Assembly (NCBI RefSeq): GCF_002868735.1 | Contig: NZ_CP025613.1 | Span: 1-64,000 of the forward strand | Length of the DNA stretch: 64,000 nucleotides | Reading direction: 5' to 3' | Origin: Niveispirillum cyanobacteriorum | GTDB taxonomy: Bacteria; Pseudomonadota; Alphaproteobacteria; Azospirillales; Azospirillaceae | Part shown: positions 8,215 through 16,413 of the stretch, piece by piece | Numbering within the stretch: the stretch's first letter is position 1 | How the letters are laid out: each line of letters begins with the position of its first letter | Translations under genes and position numbers: made by a program | Notes under the pieces: model-generated | What the model was told of the DNA's origin: nothing | The model's input: the letters and a program-made list of their open reading frames with translations, nothing else | Database searches by the model: none

Positions 8215-8779
8215 GGGGTGCGTCGGGCTGACGGACAGGCGTTTGGCGTAGCAGAGACTTCAAAAACCACACCACCTGCAAAAGATAGATCAGGACGCCG
8301 GCCCCCATCAGGAAGGAGGCTGCCTGACGCCAAAAGCTCAGTTCGTCAGCGCTCAGAAATTCCACCAACATGCACATGAACAGGGCAGCCATGGACAGCT
8401 TGCCCGCCAATTCCAGCAACAGCGCCCCCCATGGCTGGGGCCGCAGCAAGCGCAGAGCGGTCGACGGCACCACCCGAATGCCAGTACGCCGCACAATGAC
8501 CATCTGACCGATCAGCGCGGTCAGAACAGACAGCGCCGGGAAGAGGCCGACATTGTCAGGCCCAGTTGTGATCAACAGCAGCAACGCAGCGCAGGCCGCC
8601 AGAAGGGAAACGGACCCGATCAGCCGCCCTGACCAGACCAAACTATCCAGCCGATGCCCATGAATATGGAATGGCTTGTCCCACGGCGCCACCCGCTCTG
8701 CATCAGCAGGAGCCGGGACCACCGATCCCACGGCGTCGCACCAGTAGAGATTACCTAAATCATCCTGATACAGCGCCAT
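8198..8779 (-). CDS. four-helix membrane protein, paralog array member 1
   Basis: A 193-residue predicted membrane protein, the first gene of the four-paralog operon. The start at 8779 is chosen because it aligns the N-terminus MALYQDDLGNLYWCD with MPLYQDDHGHLYWHD of member 3; an ATG five codons upstream also exists. A polar N-terminal part of about 45 residues precedes hydrophobic pairs at roughly 50-72 and 78-98. The loop motif ALRLLRPQPWGALLLELAGKLS follows, then two more hydrophobic segments. Function is unknown. The repeated cytoplasmic DDxGxLYW head and RPQPW loop suggest a shared ligand or partner, but nothing identifies it. Confidence 0.62.
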   Translation of the reverse strand: MALYQDDLGNLYWCDAVGSVVPAPADAERVAPWDKPFHIHGHRLDSLVWSGRLIGSVSLLAACAALLLLITTGPDNVGLFPALSVLTALIGQMVIVRRTGIRVVPSTALRLLRPQPWGALLLELAGKLSMAALFMCMLVEFLSADELSFWRQAASFLMGAGVLIYLLQVVWFLKSLLRQTPVRQPDAPHADLP

Positions 8780-9043
8780 GCCGCTTGGCCCCATTGGGTT
8801 GCAGTGTCAACGACATACGCCCGCAAGGTGGCATGAGGTCGCCTCGGTATCAACGGCAATCGCGATCCGTTGCCCCGTCAGCTGCATTCGTGGTATAGGA
8901 TATTTATCCTGAACCCGCCCAGGCCTAAGCACACCGAAAAACCAGTTTCCGTGCAACAGGGGTCTATTTTATGTTTCACCACGTTGCATCTGCACCGAGA
9001 ATCCAGGGCGGCGCCGCACACCACCCCGGATTTTCGTCCCAGA

Positions 9044-10390
9044 TCACATCTTCGGCACGAAGGTCACCGCCGCCCCGTCCTGCTTATGCACCGTGCCCCG
9101 GCGCATGACGAACTGCACACGGCTCAGTTCCGTCACATCCTCGATGGGGCTCTTGGCGACGGCGATGATGTCGGCGTCCTTGCCGGCTTCCAGGGTGCCG
9201 ATGCGGCTGCTGCGGTCCAGAAGGTCGGCGGCATTCACAGTGGCGGCCTTGATGGCCTCGGCAGCGGGCATACCGGCATCGACCATCAGCTTGAACTCAT
9301 AGGCATTGGTGCCATGGGCGGACACGCCGCTATCGGTGCCGAAGGCAACCTTGACGCCGTTCTTGATCGCGTTGCCGAAGCTGGCCTTCATCCGCTCGCC
9401 CACATCCAGGGCCTTGGCGGCCTGGGCCGGGGTCAGGGTAGTGCTGTTCTTGGCCATGTTGACGACTGTATATCCGGCCAGAAGCGTGGGTACCAGATAG
9501 GCGCCCTTTTCTTTCAGCAGCTTGATGCTGTCCTGGTCCAGATAGGAACCATGCTCGACACTATCCACCCCACTGCGCAGGGCCAGATTGATGCCGCCGG
9601 CGGCGTGCGCGTGGCTGGCCACCTTCTTGCCCATCATATGGGCCGTGTCGATGATGGCCTTGGCCTCATCCTCGAACATCTGCTGGCCCGTGCCGGCGGC
9701 GATATTGGACAGCACACCGCCCGTGGTGGCCAGCTTGATGACATCGGCCCCCTTGCGGATCTGCTCGCGCACGGCGCGGCGGCAATCATCGGCCCCGTTG
9801 CAGATGCTTTCCGGGCGCAGGGCGTGGGTCACCTCCTCGCTGAAGCCGTTGACATCGCCATGGCCGGCGGTGATAGAGATCATCATGCCGGCGGCCAGAA
9901 TGGTCGGCCCCTCGACCTCACCCTTATTGATGGCATCGCGCAGGGCAAAGCCGGTGCGGGCGGGCGATCCCAGGTCGCGAACGGTGGTAAAGCCGGCCAT
10001 CAAAGTACGGTTGGCATAGACGACACCGTCCAGCACCGTCTCCTCCGGGTCGTCCTCCACCTCCGCCAACTGCGACCGCGGCCCCAGTTCGCCGGTGATA
10101 TGCACGTGACAGTCGATCAGGCCGGGCAGGACAAAGGCATTCTTCAGGTCGATGGTCCGCGCATTGGCGGGCGCGCCGGCGGACGCGGCATCCAAAAAGC
10201 CGGCCTTGACCGCGCTGACCTTGCCGTCGGTGACAACCAGGGTCTGCTGGCTCAACGGCTTCTGCCCTGGAACCGCCAGCAAGGTGCCGGCATGGATCAG
10301 GACCGTTTCGGCCCCCGCCGCCCCGGTCAACAGCGCGACAGACGCCACGGCCCCCGCCAGACGGCGGCGCCAGAGAGTATGCATCGACAT
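9044..10390 (-). CDS. exported metal-dependent amidohydrolase (prolidase/imidazolonepropionase-like)
   Basis: A 448-residue amidohydrolase-superfamily enzyme carrying a signal peptide (WRRRLAGAVASVALLTGAAGAE), hence periplasmic. The metal site is complete: HVH in LIDCHVHITG, the probable carboxylated lysine in ADVIKLATTGG, histidines in KVASHAHAAGG and DSVEHGSY, and the aspartate in VAFGTDSG. Related enzymes cleave Xaa-Pro or carnosine-type dipeptides, so peptide-bond or N-acyl amino acid hydrolysis is likely, but the substrate is not fixed. Start ATG 10390 follows GGTGAGG; the longer GTG start at 10402 was rejected. It follows an MFS carrier gene on the same strand by 114 bases, which suggests an uptake-and-hydrolysis unit. 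Confidence 0.82.
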   Translation of the reverse strand: MSMHTLWRRRLAGAVASVALLTGAAGAETVLIHAGTLLAVPGQKPLSQQTLVVTDGKVSAVKAGFLDAASAGAPANARTIDLKNAFVLPGLIDCHVHITGELGPRSQLAEVEDDPEETVLDGVVYANRTLMAGFTTVRDLGSPARTGFALRDAINKGEVEGPTILAAGMMISITAGHGDVNGFSEEVTHALRPESICNGADDCRRAVREQIRKGADVIKLATTGGVLSNIAAGTGQQMFEDEAKAIIDTAHMMGKKVASHAHAAGGINLALRSGVDSVEHGSYLDQDSIKLLKEKGAYLVPTLLAGYTVVNMAKNSTTLTPAQAAKALDVGERMKASFGNAIKNGVKVAFGTDSGVSAHGTNAYEFKLMVDAGMPAAEAIKAATVNAADLLDRSSRIGTLEAGKDADIIAVAKSPIEDVTELSRVQFVMRRGTVHKQDGAAVTFVPKM

Positions 10391-10400
10391 GGATTGCCTC

Positions 10401-10439
10401 ACCCGGTGTTGTTATCCGTTACGGATGGAATGACCGGGT
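10401..10439 (-). promoter_or_regulatory. hairpin overlapping the amidohydrolase ribosome binding site
   Basis: On the minus strand ACCCGGT and ACCGGGT form a perfect 7-base outer stem. Within the loop, ATCCG-TAA-CGGAT forms an inner stem. The 3' outer arm runs straight into the GAGG of the Shine-Dalgarno sequence 6 to 10 bases before ATG 10390, so folding could hide the ribosome site. It may equally be a regulator-binding palindrome. Confidence 0.45.
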
Positions 10440-10504
10440 TCGGCAACAAAGGCAAGTGGCTGAATTCGGGCGTGGAATTCGCCGCACCGCACCATGGCGG
10501 GGGT

Positions 10505-12001
10505 TTATACCTCGTCCTTCACCGCCAACATTGCCACCGCCGCCAGGATCATCGACGCCCCGCCCAGGACCAGGGCCCAGATGGCCTCGCCCCCGAACCC
10601 GGCGCGCAGCACCGCCCCCAGGATGCTGGCCGCCAGGACCTGCGGCACCACGATGAAGATGTTGAAGATGCCCATATAGACCCCCATCTTCGCCGCGGGG
10701 ACCGCCGCCGACAGGATGGAATAGGGCGAGGACAGGATCGACGACCAGGCAAAGCCCACCCCGATCATGGGCAGCCACAGCAGGGCCGGATCCTTGATGA
10801 ACATGAAGCTGATCAGGCCTGCCCCGCCCAGGCACAGGCTGAGCATATGCGCGCCCCGCCGCCCGATAAAACGCGCAATCACGGGCAGCAGGAAGGCCGC
10901 AATGGCCGCCACGCCGTTATAGACGGCGAACAGCAGACCGACCCAGTCGGCACCGTCATTATAGGCCTGCGACGCCGTATCGCTGGTACCATAATGAAAG
11001 GCGGTGACGGCAGACGTGGTGTAGATCCACATGGCGAACAGCGCGAACCAGCTGAAGAACTGCACGACGGCCAGCCGGCGCATCACCGCCGGCATGGCGA
11101 ACAGGTCCTCCATGACCTCGCTGAACCCGTTCTGGTTGTTGCCGGTATTCTTCAGCCCGGCATGAACCAGCAGGCACAGGCCAAACGCGATCAGGCCGGC
11201 CCCAAGGATGTAAACCTCCTTCTCCAGGTCCAGCGCGCCCACACCCGCTGTGACCAGGGCGCCGATCAGGACCGACATCAGGCCCCAGCGGCGGAAATCG
11301 CTGGCGGGTCGATCAGGGCGCGTCGCGGCATCCACCCCGCGCTGCGCCAGCCGTGCCGCCTCAAACGCCGCCATCTGTTCGGGCGAATATTCCTTGGTGG
11401 TCAGCACCGTCCACATTACGGCGATGAAGATCGCGGCGGCACCAACATAGAAGGCGATATGCACCGTCAGCGGCACCACACCGGGGGCCGCCGTATTGTC
11501 CATGCCGAACCAGTGGGTCAGCATCCAGGGCAGGGCGGAAGCGCCCACGGCCCCAACCCCAATGAAGAAGCTCTGCGCGGCGAACCCGCTCATCCGCTGC
11601 TCATCGGGCAGCAGGTCGCCGACAAAAGCCCGGAACGGCTCCATCGTGATATTAATGCTGGCATCCAGAATCCACAGCATCGACGCCGCAAACCAAAGGG
11701 CGGGCGACGATGGCATGATCAGCAGCGACAGCGTGACCAGGACGGCCCCGACCAGGAAATAGGGCCGGCGGCGGCCCAGCCGTCCCCAGGTCTTGTCCGA
11801 CATATGCCCGACAATGGGCTGCACCAGCAGACCGGTCAGGGGGGCCGCGACCCACAGAATGGCAAGCTCGTTGATATCGGCGCCCAGCGTCTGGAAAATG
11901 CGGCTGGCATTGGCGTTCTGCAACCCGAACGCTACCTGGATACCCAGGAAGCCGATGGACATGTTCCAGATCTGGATCAGGCTCAGCCTGGGCTTCTGCA
12001 T
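10505..12001 (-). CDS. MFS transporter, SLC45/GPH-like
   Basis: A 498-residue twelve-helix inner-membrane carrier. The loop between helices 2 and 3 has GHMSDKTWGRLGRRRPYFLVG, a strong match to the SLC45-like (sugar-type) and GPH branches of the major facilitator superfamily. The start at ATG 12001 (MQKPRLSLIQIWNMSIGFLG) follows GGGGAAAC. A TTG at 12019 is possible but less likely. Relatives carry maltose, sucrose or other glycosides with protons. The downstream partner here is an amidohydrolase rather than a glycosidase, so the substrate remains open. There is no transporter ATPase or binding protein nearby. Confidence 0.82.
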   Translation of the reverse strand: MQKPRLSLIQIWNMSIGFLGIQVAFGLQNANASRIFQTLGADINELAILWVAAPLTGLLVQPIVGHMSDKTWGRLGRRRPYFLVGAVLVTLSLLIMPSSPALWFAASMLWILDASINITMEPFRAFVGDLLPDEQRMSGFAAQSFFIGVGAVGASALPWMLTHWFGMDNTAAPGVVPLTVHIAFYVGAAAIFIAVMWTVLTTKEYSPEQMAAFEAARLAQRGVDAATRPDRPASDFRRWGLMSVLIGALVTAGVGALDLEKEVYILGAGLIAFGLCLLVHAGLKNTGNNQNGFSEVMEDLFAMPAVMRRLAVVQFFSWFALFAMWIYTTSAVTAFHYGTSDTASQAYNDGADWVGLLFAVYNGVAAIAAFLLPVIARFIGRRGAHMLSLCLGGAGLISFMFIKDPALLWLPMIGVGFAWSSILSSPYSILSAAVPAAKMGVYMGIFNIFIVVPQVLAASILGAVLRAGFGGEAIWALVLGGASMILAAVAMLAVKDEV

Positions 12002-12093
12002 GGTCCCGTTTCCCCACAAGGATTATGTTTATTGACCGCGACCATGCGGGGGGTGTTTTCGCCCGTCAACGGGCACCCGGCTTGAATACGTAG

Positions 12094-12693
12094 TCAGCTG
12101 GCATCAGCCGCACCGGGCGGAAATTCCACCTTGATGCCGTCCGGCAAATACTTCGCATATCGCCTCAAAGAGCGCTGGATGGCGTCATGGGAGATGGTGA
12201 ACAGAAAGTCCAGATCCGTTTCCCCCGCCCGCACCGCGCCAAACCGCTCATGGAATGTCCAGACTGACACATTGTCCTTGCGCACATCGAAATGGGCGCT
12301 CTGAAAGCCCAGTAGCAGCGCGTAGTGATAGATGATCAGCGCAGATTCAATGGCATAGCTGCTGGGAACCTCATCCGTGATGATCCAGGAGCCCCAGCAG
12401 AAGGAGGTGCCCTGCTGATCATACATCCGCACCGTTCCGACCCTGCGGCCATCCACATCCGCGATGATGAAATAGACCTGCGAGCTATCGGCTTCATACC
12501 GCTCCATCCAGGCAATCTGTCTGGACAGGTCGTTGGCCGTCACGGACAGGCATCTGGATTTCTTGGGGTCGGTCCGCAGCCCAAGGATGAACGCTGCGTC
12601 CTGCGGACCGGCATCATGAAACACCAGCTGCCTGCCCGTAATGCGGGCCGGCTTGCGCAGACGGGGGGCCAGGGGGCGGATGTCATTGCTCAT
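12094..12693 (-). CDS. GNAT-family N-acetyltransferase
   Basis: A 199-residue acetyl-CoA-dependent transferase. Opening strand GRQLVFHDAGPQDAAFILGLR, central VYFIIADVDGRRVGTVRMYD, and FDVRKDNVSVWTFHERFGAVRAGE near residue 150 are characteristic of GNAT enzymes acting on small sugars or nucleotide-sugars. In the last stretch the N-x-x-x-W-x-x-x-E-x-F-G pattern closes the acetyl-CoA site. The gene is divergent from a glycosyltransferase 121 bases away. A shared role in surface glycan or flagellin glycosylation is therefore plausible but is inference. No clear ribosome binding site precedes ATG 12693. Confidence 0.75.
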   Translation of the reverse strand: MSNDIRPLAPRLRKPARITGRQLVFHDAGPQDAAFILGLRTDPKKSRCLSVTANDLSRQIAWMERYEADSSQVYFIIADVDGRRVGTVRMYDQQGTSFCWGSWIITDEVPSSYAIESALIIYHYALLLGFQSAHFDVRKDNVSVWTFHERFGAVRAGETDLDFLFTISHDAIQRSLRRYAKYLPDGIKVEFPPGAADAS

Positions 12694-12814
12694 GGGACGA
12701 TATTGGCCCCGGCATCGGGCGTATGCAAGCGGCCGCGTCCATCGACGGCTGTTCCCGCCGAACAGGACGATATGCTAATCTTTTTATGCTGTTGCGTGGC
12801 TGGAGGTTTCTTCC

Positions 12815-14383
12815 TTGTCAACCGATGTCCAGGCCGGGGGCTCGGGGCCGAAGCCCACCTTGCTGCTGATCCGCTACCCGCTCACCGGCGGCCTGCTGCA
12901 TCAATTGTGGGAAGAACCCTACATCACCGCGTTCAGCCGCCGGTTCAATGTGGTTCTGGTGGAAGAGGACTGTGATCTGTCGGCTTTGTGTGACCGGCAC
13001 AGCCCGGACCTGATCGCCTATCGTGGCGCCTATTCCGCACCGCACCGCCGGATCGAGGTATCGAACCCTCATGTAAACCGGCATATACCGCGCATCTCGC
13101 TCTGCATGTGCGACTGTTTCTGCACCAGCCGCATTCCGCATTTCCGGGATATGGACGCGTGGGGATGTGAGGTGATGATGGCCCATGTCAGCGTCGTGGA
13201 ACAAACCCCGGAAATGGCGCACCGGACCTTTGGCATGCCCCATGTCTTTGACGATGGGATGTGCATCGATCCGGGGGTAGAGCGCGACATTCCCATCTGG
13301 CTTGTGGGTGCCATGTCGGCGGACCGGCCCTGGCGCGTCCGGGCAGCGACGGGCCTGTCCGCCCGGTTTCCTGATCTGGTGCAGACCAGCCCCCATCCCG
13401 GCTATGGGCGAGAGGTAACGCAGGGTCTTGTGGGAGAGACCTTCTTCCGCACCATGGGGCGGGCCCGCATCTCCCTCACTGATGGCACGCTGTTTGATTA
13501 CGTGGTGCGCAAGCATCTGGAAATCCCGGCCTGCGGCACACTGCTGCTGACCCCGCCCATCCAGAATCTGGCGGATTACGGATTTCAGGACATGGTGAAT
13601 TGTGTCATGGGCGAAGGCGATGACCTGACCGACAAGGTGGACCTGCTGCTGCGGGACGAGGCGCGCCTGCGGACCATTGCCGGGGCCGGCCATGATCTGG
13701 TCCATCACCGCCATGCCGCCTCGAAAAGCGATTTCCTCTATGACTGGTTTGTGGCGCAGTCCCGGCTGCGGCCGGGACAAACCCTGATTCAGAACGGGCT
13801 GTTCGGACCTTATGAGGCGGTGTGGGACGGGCGGCAGGGCCTGATCTCCAGCTATCAATGGAAACCGGACCCCCTGACATTGACCATGCGGGCCGCCGGT
13901 GAGGATTATGCCAGGGGCGATTACGCCGCCTGCATCAACCGGGCGCAGAAGGCGTTGGAGATGCGGGTGGAACATGCGCCCGCGCGCTTCATGTTGAACC
14001 GTGCCCTGCTGCGGACAGGCCGGGCAGCGGAAGTGCTGCTGCCGCAGCATGGCCTGTTCCAGTTCAATTTCTGCCGCACCTACTATCAGACACCGGAAGC
14101 CGACCCGGTGGAACTCGCCTGGTGGGTGCTGGCCCATATCTGCGGCCGGCAGGTCGATGAAGCCGAGGGGTTGCTGAACCTTTATGCCCATGTCCGCCAT
14201 GCCGAACTGCGCCGGGTCCGCTGGCTGATCGACAGCCTGCGCGGACGGGCGGCGGCAGTGCCTGCCGAAAGGCACGCCGATGACCGGCCCAGCGTCATGC
14301 ACATGACTGCCGCCAGCTTCTCTGAATGGATGGCCGACATCATGCCGATGATCGCAATTCATTGGCAGGGCACATCCGCTTGA
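12815..14383 (+). CDS. CgeB/GT1-like glycosyltransferase with C-terminal repeat region
   Basis: A 522-residue soluble protein resembling glycosyltransferases of the CgeB/GT-B type. It begins with LLLIRYPLTGGLLHQLW. The donor-site motif is HLEIPACGTLLLTPPIQNLADYGF around residues 240-262, where ExxACG is characteristic of this group. It continues with DKVDLLLRDEARLRTIAGAG, also typical. The last 150 residues are helical and TPR-like (DYAACINRAQKALEMRVEHAPARFMLNRAL). The start is TTG 12815, supported by GGAGG ending 8 bases upstream; no ATG fits. An AT-rich stretch at 12773-12786 may be its promoter. The acceptor is unknown; flagellin, pilin or lipopolysaccharide are possibilities. Confidence 0.65.
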   Translation: MSTDVQAGGSGPKPTLLLIRYPLTGGLLHQLWEEPYITAFSRRFNVVLVEEDCDLSALCDRHSPDLIAYRGAYSAPHRRIEVSNPHVNRHIPRISLCMCDCFCTSRIPHFRDMDAWGCEVMMAHVSVVEQTPEMAHRTFGMPHVFDDGMCIDPGVERDIPIWLVGAMSADRPWRVRAATGLSARFPDLVQTSPHPGYGREVTQGLVGETFFRTMGRARISLTDGTLFDYVVRKHLEIPACGTLLLTPPIQNLADYGFQDMVNCVMGEGDDLTDKVDLLLRDEARLRTIAGAGHDLVHHRHAASKSDFLYDWFVAQSRLRPGQTLIQNGLFGPYEAVWDGRQGLISSYQWKPDPLTLTMRAAGEDYARGDYAACINRAQKALEMRVEHAPARFMLNRALLRTGRAAEVLLPQHGLFQFNFCRTYYQTPEADPVELAWWVLAHICGRQVDEAEGLLNLYAHVRHAELRRVRWLIDSLRGRAAAVPAERHADDRPSVMHMTAASFSEWMADIMPMIAIHWQGTSA

Positions 14384-14441
14384 AATTTGCCCCAATCACC
14401 ATCCTGTTCTCCCGGCGCATGCCAAATATCGGGGATTATGA

Positions 14442-15629
14442 ATGACCGCCCGCTCCTTCAACCGCCGCGCCCTGTTGATGGGGGGCAGCAGCACCTTGAT
14501 GGCCGGCATGCTGGCCGGCTGCGCCACGGGGCCGGCCAAGCTCGCGATGACTCCTGCGCCCAAGGGCCCGGTCCTGACCCTGCCGCCCCTGCGGGCCAGC
14601 ATCGACCGCATCACCCAGATCACCGTCTGCACCCGCCCCTTCCGGCCACAGGGGCCACGGATTGAACGGGTGGCGTTTGGGGACAAGGCGCTGGTCCATC
14701 ATTACGGCCATGGGGGTGCGGGCTGGTCGCTATCCTGGGGGTCGGCGGCCATCGCCACCGATCTCGCCATGCAGACCGGCGCCCGCGATATCGCCGTCAT
14801 CGGCTGCGGCGCGATCGGCCTGACCACGGCGTTACAGCTGCAACGCACAGGGGCGCGGGTCACCATCTATGCCAGGGATTTGCCGCCGGCCACCCGTTCT
14901 TCGCTGGCCACCGGCGTCTGGTCGCCGGAAAGCCGGCTTGCTTTGGAACAGCATGTGACCCCGGAATTCAAGGCGCAATGGGCCGGCATGGCACGGACCA
15001 GCTTTGACCGGTACCAGACGCTGCTGGGCCTGGCCGGCACGCCCATCGAATGGATCGACACGCATATACTGCTGTCCGGCAGCAATGGCGGCTCGACCCC
15101 GCCCGATGACCGCCCCGCCTTCGCCCATGGCATGACGCGGGAAATGGCGCCCGAACTGCGCGCGCCCCGTGTCACCTATGCCGCTGGTAATCATCCGTTC
15201 GGGGACCGGGAGGTGCTGACCATGTCGGGCCTGATGTTCAACATCGCAGCATATTCCGACTATCTTCTGTCGGGTTTCCTGTCGCTGGGCGGCAGGATCG
15301 AGGTGCGGGAATTCCATGCTGCTGCGGAACTGTCGGCCCTGCCGCAGAAGACCCTGGTCAACTGCACCGGCTATGGCGCTAAGGCCCTGTTCGGTGACGG
15401 CACATTGGTGCCCGTGCGCGGACAGCTGGCCCGCATGATCCCGGATGGTGATATCCGCTATGGCCTCTATTTCAACCAGACCTCCTTCGTGCCACGCCGT
15501 GACGGCTGGGTGTTCCAGGTCACAGGGGCGGATGAATATTACGGCTTCGGCATCGAAGACACGGCGCCCGACCGGGCCGAGGCCGAACGGGCCGTGACCA
15601 CCATCGCGGGGCTGTTTGCAGGCGTGTGA
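14442..15629 (+). CDS. D-amino-acid-oxidase-like FAD protein, predicted Tat lipoprotein
   Basis: A 395-residue flavoprotein of the DAO fold. Residues 4-28 (NRRALLMGG, then a hydrophobic run, then MLAGC) combine a twin-arginine signal with a lipobox, so the protein is probably exported folded with FAD and anchored as a lipoprotein. The dinucleotide site is IAVIGCGAIGLTTALQLQRTGARV around residues 112-134. LVNCTGYGAKALFGDGTLVPVRGQL is the second FAD-contacting region of D-amino-acid and D-aspartate oxidases. The expected substrate is a D-amino acid, giving oxo acid, ammonia and peroxide. An exported form is unusual. It lies 58 bases after the glycosyltransferase. Confidence 0.75.
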   Translation: MTARSFNRRALLMGGSSTLMAGMLAGCATGPAKLAMTPAPKGPVLTLPPLRASIDRITQITVCTRPFRPQGPRIERVAFGDKALVHHYGHGGAGWSLSWGSAAIATDLAMQTGARDIAVIGCGAIGLTTALQLQRTGARVTIYARDLPPATRSSLATGVWSPESRLALEQHVTPEFKAQWAGMARTSFDRYQTLLGLAGTPIEWIDTHILLSGSNGGSTPPDDRPAFAHGMTREMAPELRAPRVTYAAGNHPFGDREVLTMSGLMFNIAAYSDYLLSGFLSLGGRIEVREFHAAAELSALPQKTLVNCTGYGAKALFGDGTLVPVRGQLARMIPDGDIRYGLYFNQTSFVPRRDGWVFQVTGADEYYGFGIEDTAPDRAEAERAVTTIAGLFAGV

Positions 15630-15711
15630 TGTCCCCACCAAACAATTGATCCCCGTCAACGACCGCCCCCCTGTCCCCGTGCAATAACCACCCCGTACCA
15701 AGGGGAAAATC

Positions 15712-16413
15712 ATGGATTTCATGGTCTGGTCGCTGGCGGTGGCGATGTTCACGACAGGGATGCTGGGCGGGCTGTCGCATTGCGTGGGCATGTGCGGGCC
15801 GTTCGTGCTGGCCCAGGTCGGGGCCTGCGCTAATCTGCCGGGTCCTGTCCTGTTACGGGCGCGCGGATCGATGCTGCTACCCTATCATCTGGGCCGTATC
15901 ACGACCTATGCTGGCCTGGGTGCCCTGGTGGCGGCGGGCGGCGGGGCGGTGACGCGGATGACGGGTGTCTCCTGGCTGCTGGCCTTCATCCTGGGACTGG
16001 CGGCCCTGCTGTTCCTGCGCCAGGGGCTGGTCGGCCTGTTCCCCCGGCTGGCGGGTGGTACGGGCGGTGGGCTGGCCATCGGGCTGGGGCAGCGTTTGAC
16101 GGCCCCTCTGCGCCCGCTTTTCGCGCGTCCCATCGGCTTGAACGGCTATCTGCTGGGCTTGACCCTGGGCCTGCTGCCCTGCGGTCTGGTCTATGCGGGC
16201 CTTGCGTCGGCCATGGGCACGGGCGATCCGCTGGCGGGATTAATCATGATGGCGGCCTTCGGGGCGGGTACGGTTCCGGCCCTGTTGGCCATCGGCCTGC
16301 TGGGCGGAGCCGCCGCCCACCGCTGGCGCAGCACTGCCGCCCGCGTGACGCCCCTACTGATGCTGGTGAACGCCTTTCTGGTGGGGCGCATGGCCTGGCA
16401 CATGCTCGGATGA
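15712..16413 (+). CDS. TauE/SafE-like (DsbD_2/UreH-type) membrane protein
   Basis: A 233-residue polytopic membrane protein with about six helices. Helix 1 has GGLSHCVGMCGPFVLAQ and a later helix has GLLPCGLVYAGL. Both are hallmarks of the sulfite-exporter/DsbD_2 group, members of which sit near cytochrome oxidase maturation and copper genes. The paired cysteines in HCVGMCG may bind metal or carry electrons. There is no oxidase or copper gene in this window, so the role is open. Start ATG 15712 follows AAGGGGA. Its last 20 codons overlap the convergent TetR gene. Confidence 0.75.
   Translation: MDFMVWSLAVAMFTTGMLGGLSHCVGMCGPFVLAQVGACANLPGPVLLRARGSMLLPYHLGRITTYAGLGALVAAGGGAVTRMTGVSWLLAFILGLAALLFLRQGLVGLFPRLAGGTGGGLAIGLGQRLTAPLRPLFARPIGLNGYLLGLTLGLLPCGLVYAGLASAMGTGDPLAGLIMMAAFGAGTVPALLAIGLLGGAAAHRWRSTAARVTPLLMLVNAFLVGRMAWHMLG

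Noticed and set aside
12061-12074. GCCCGTCAACGGGC hairpin between the GNAT and MFS genes
   Set aside because: The stem is only five to six base pairs and is followed on the minus strand by A-rich rather than T-rich sequence; too weak to call.
8870-12085. 1071-codon open frame on the plus strand
   Set aside because: It lies antisense to the amidohydrolase and MFS genes, both with full motifs. Its protein is rich in His, Gly and Gln and low in order, typical of a GC-rich shadow frame.
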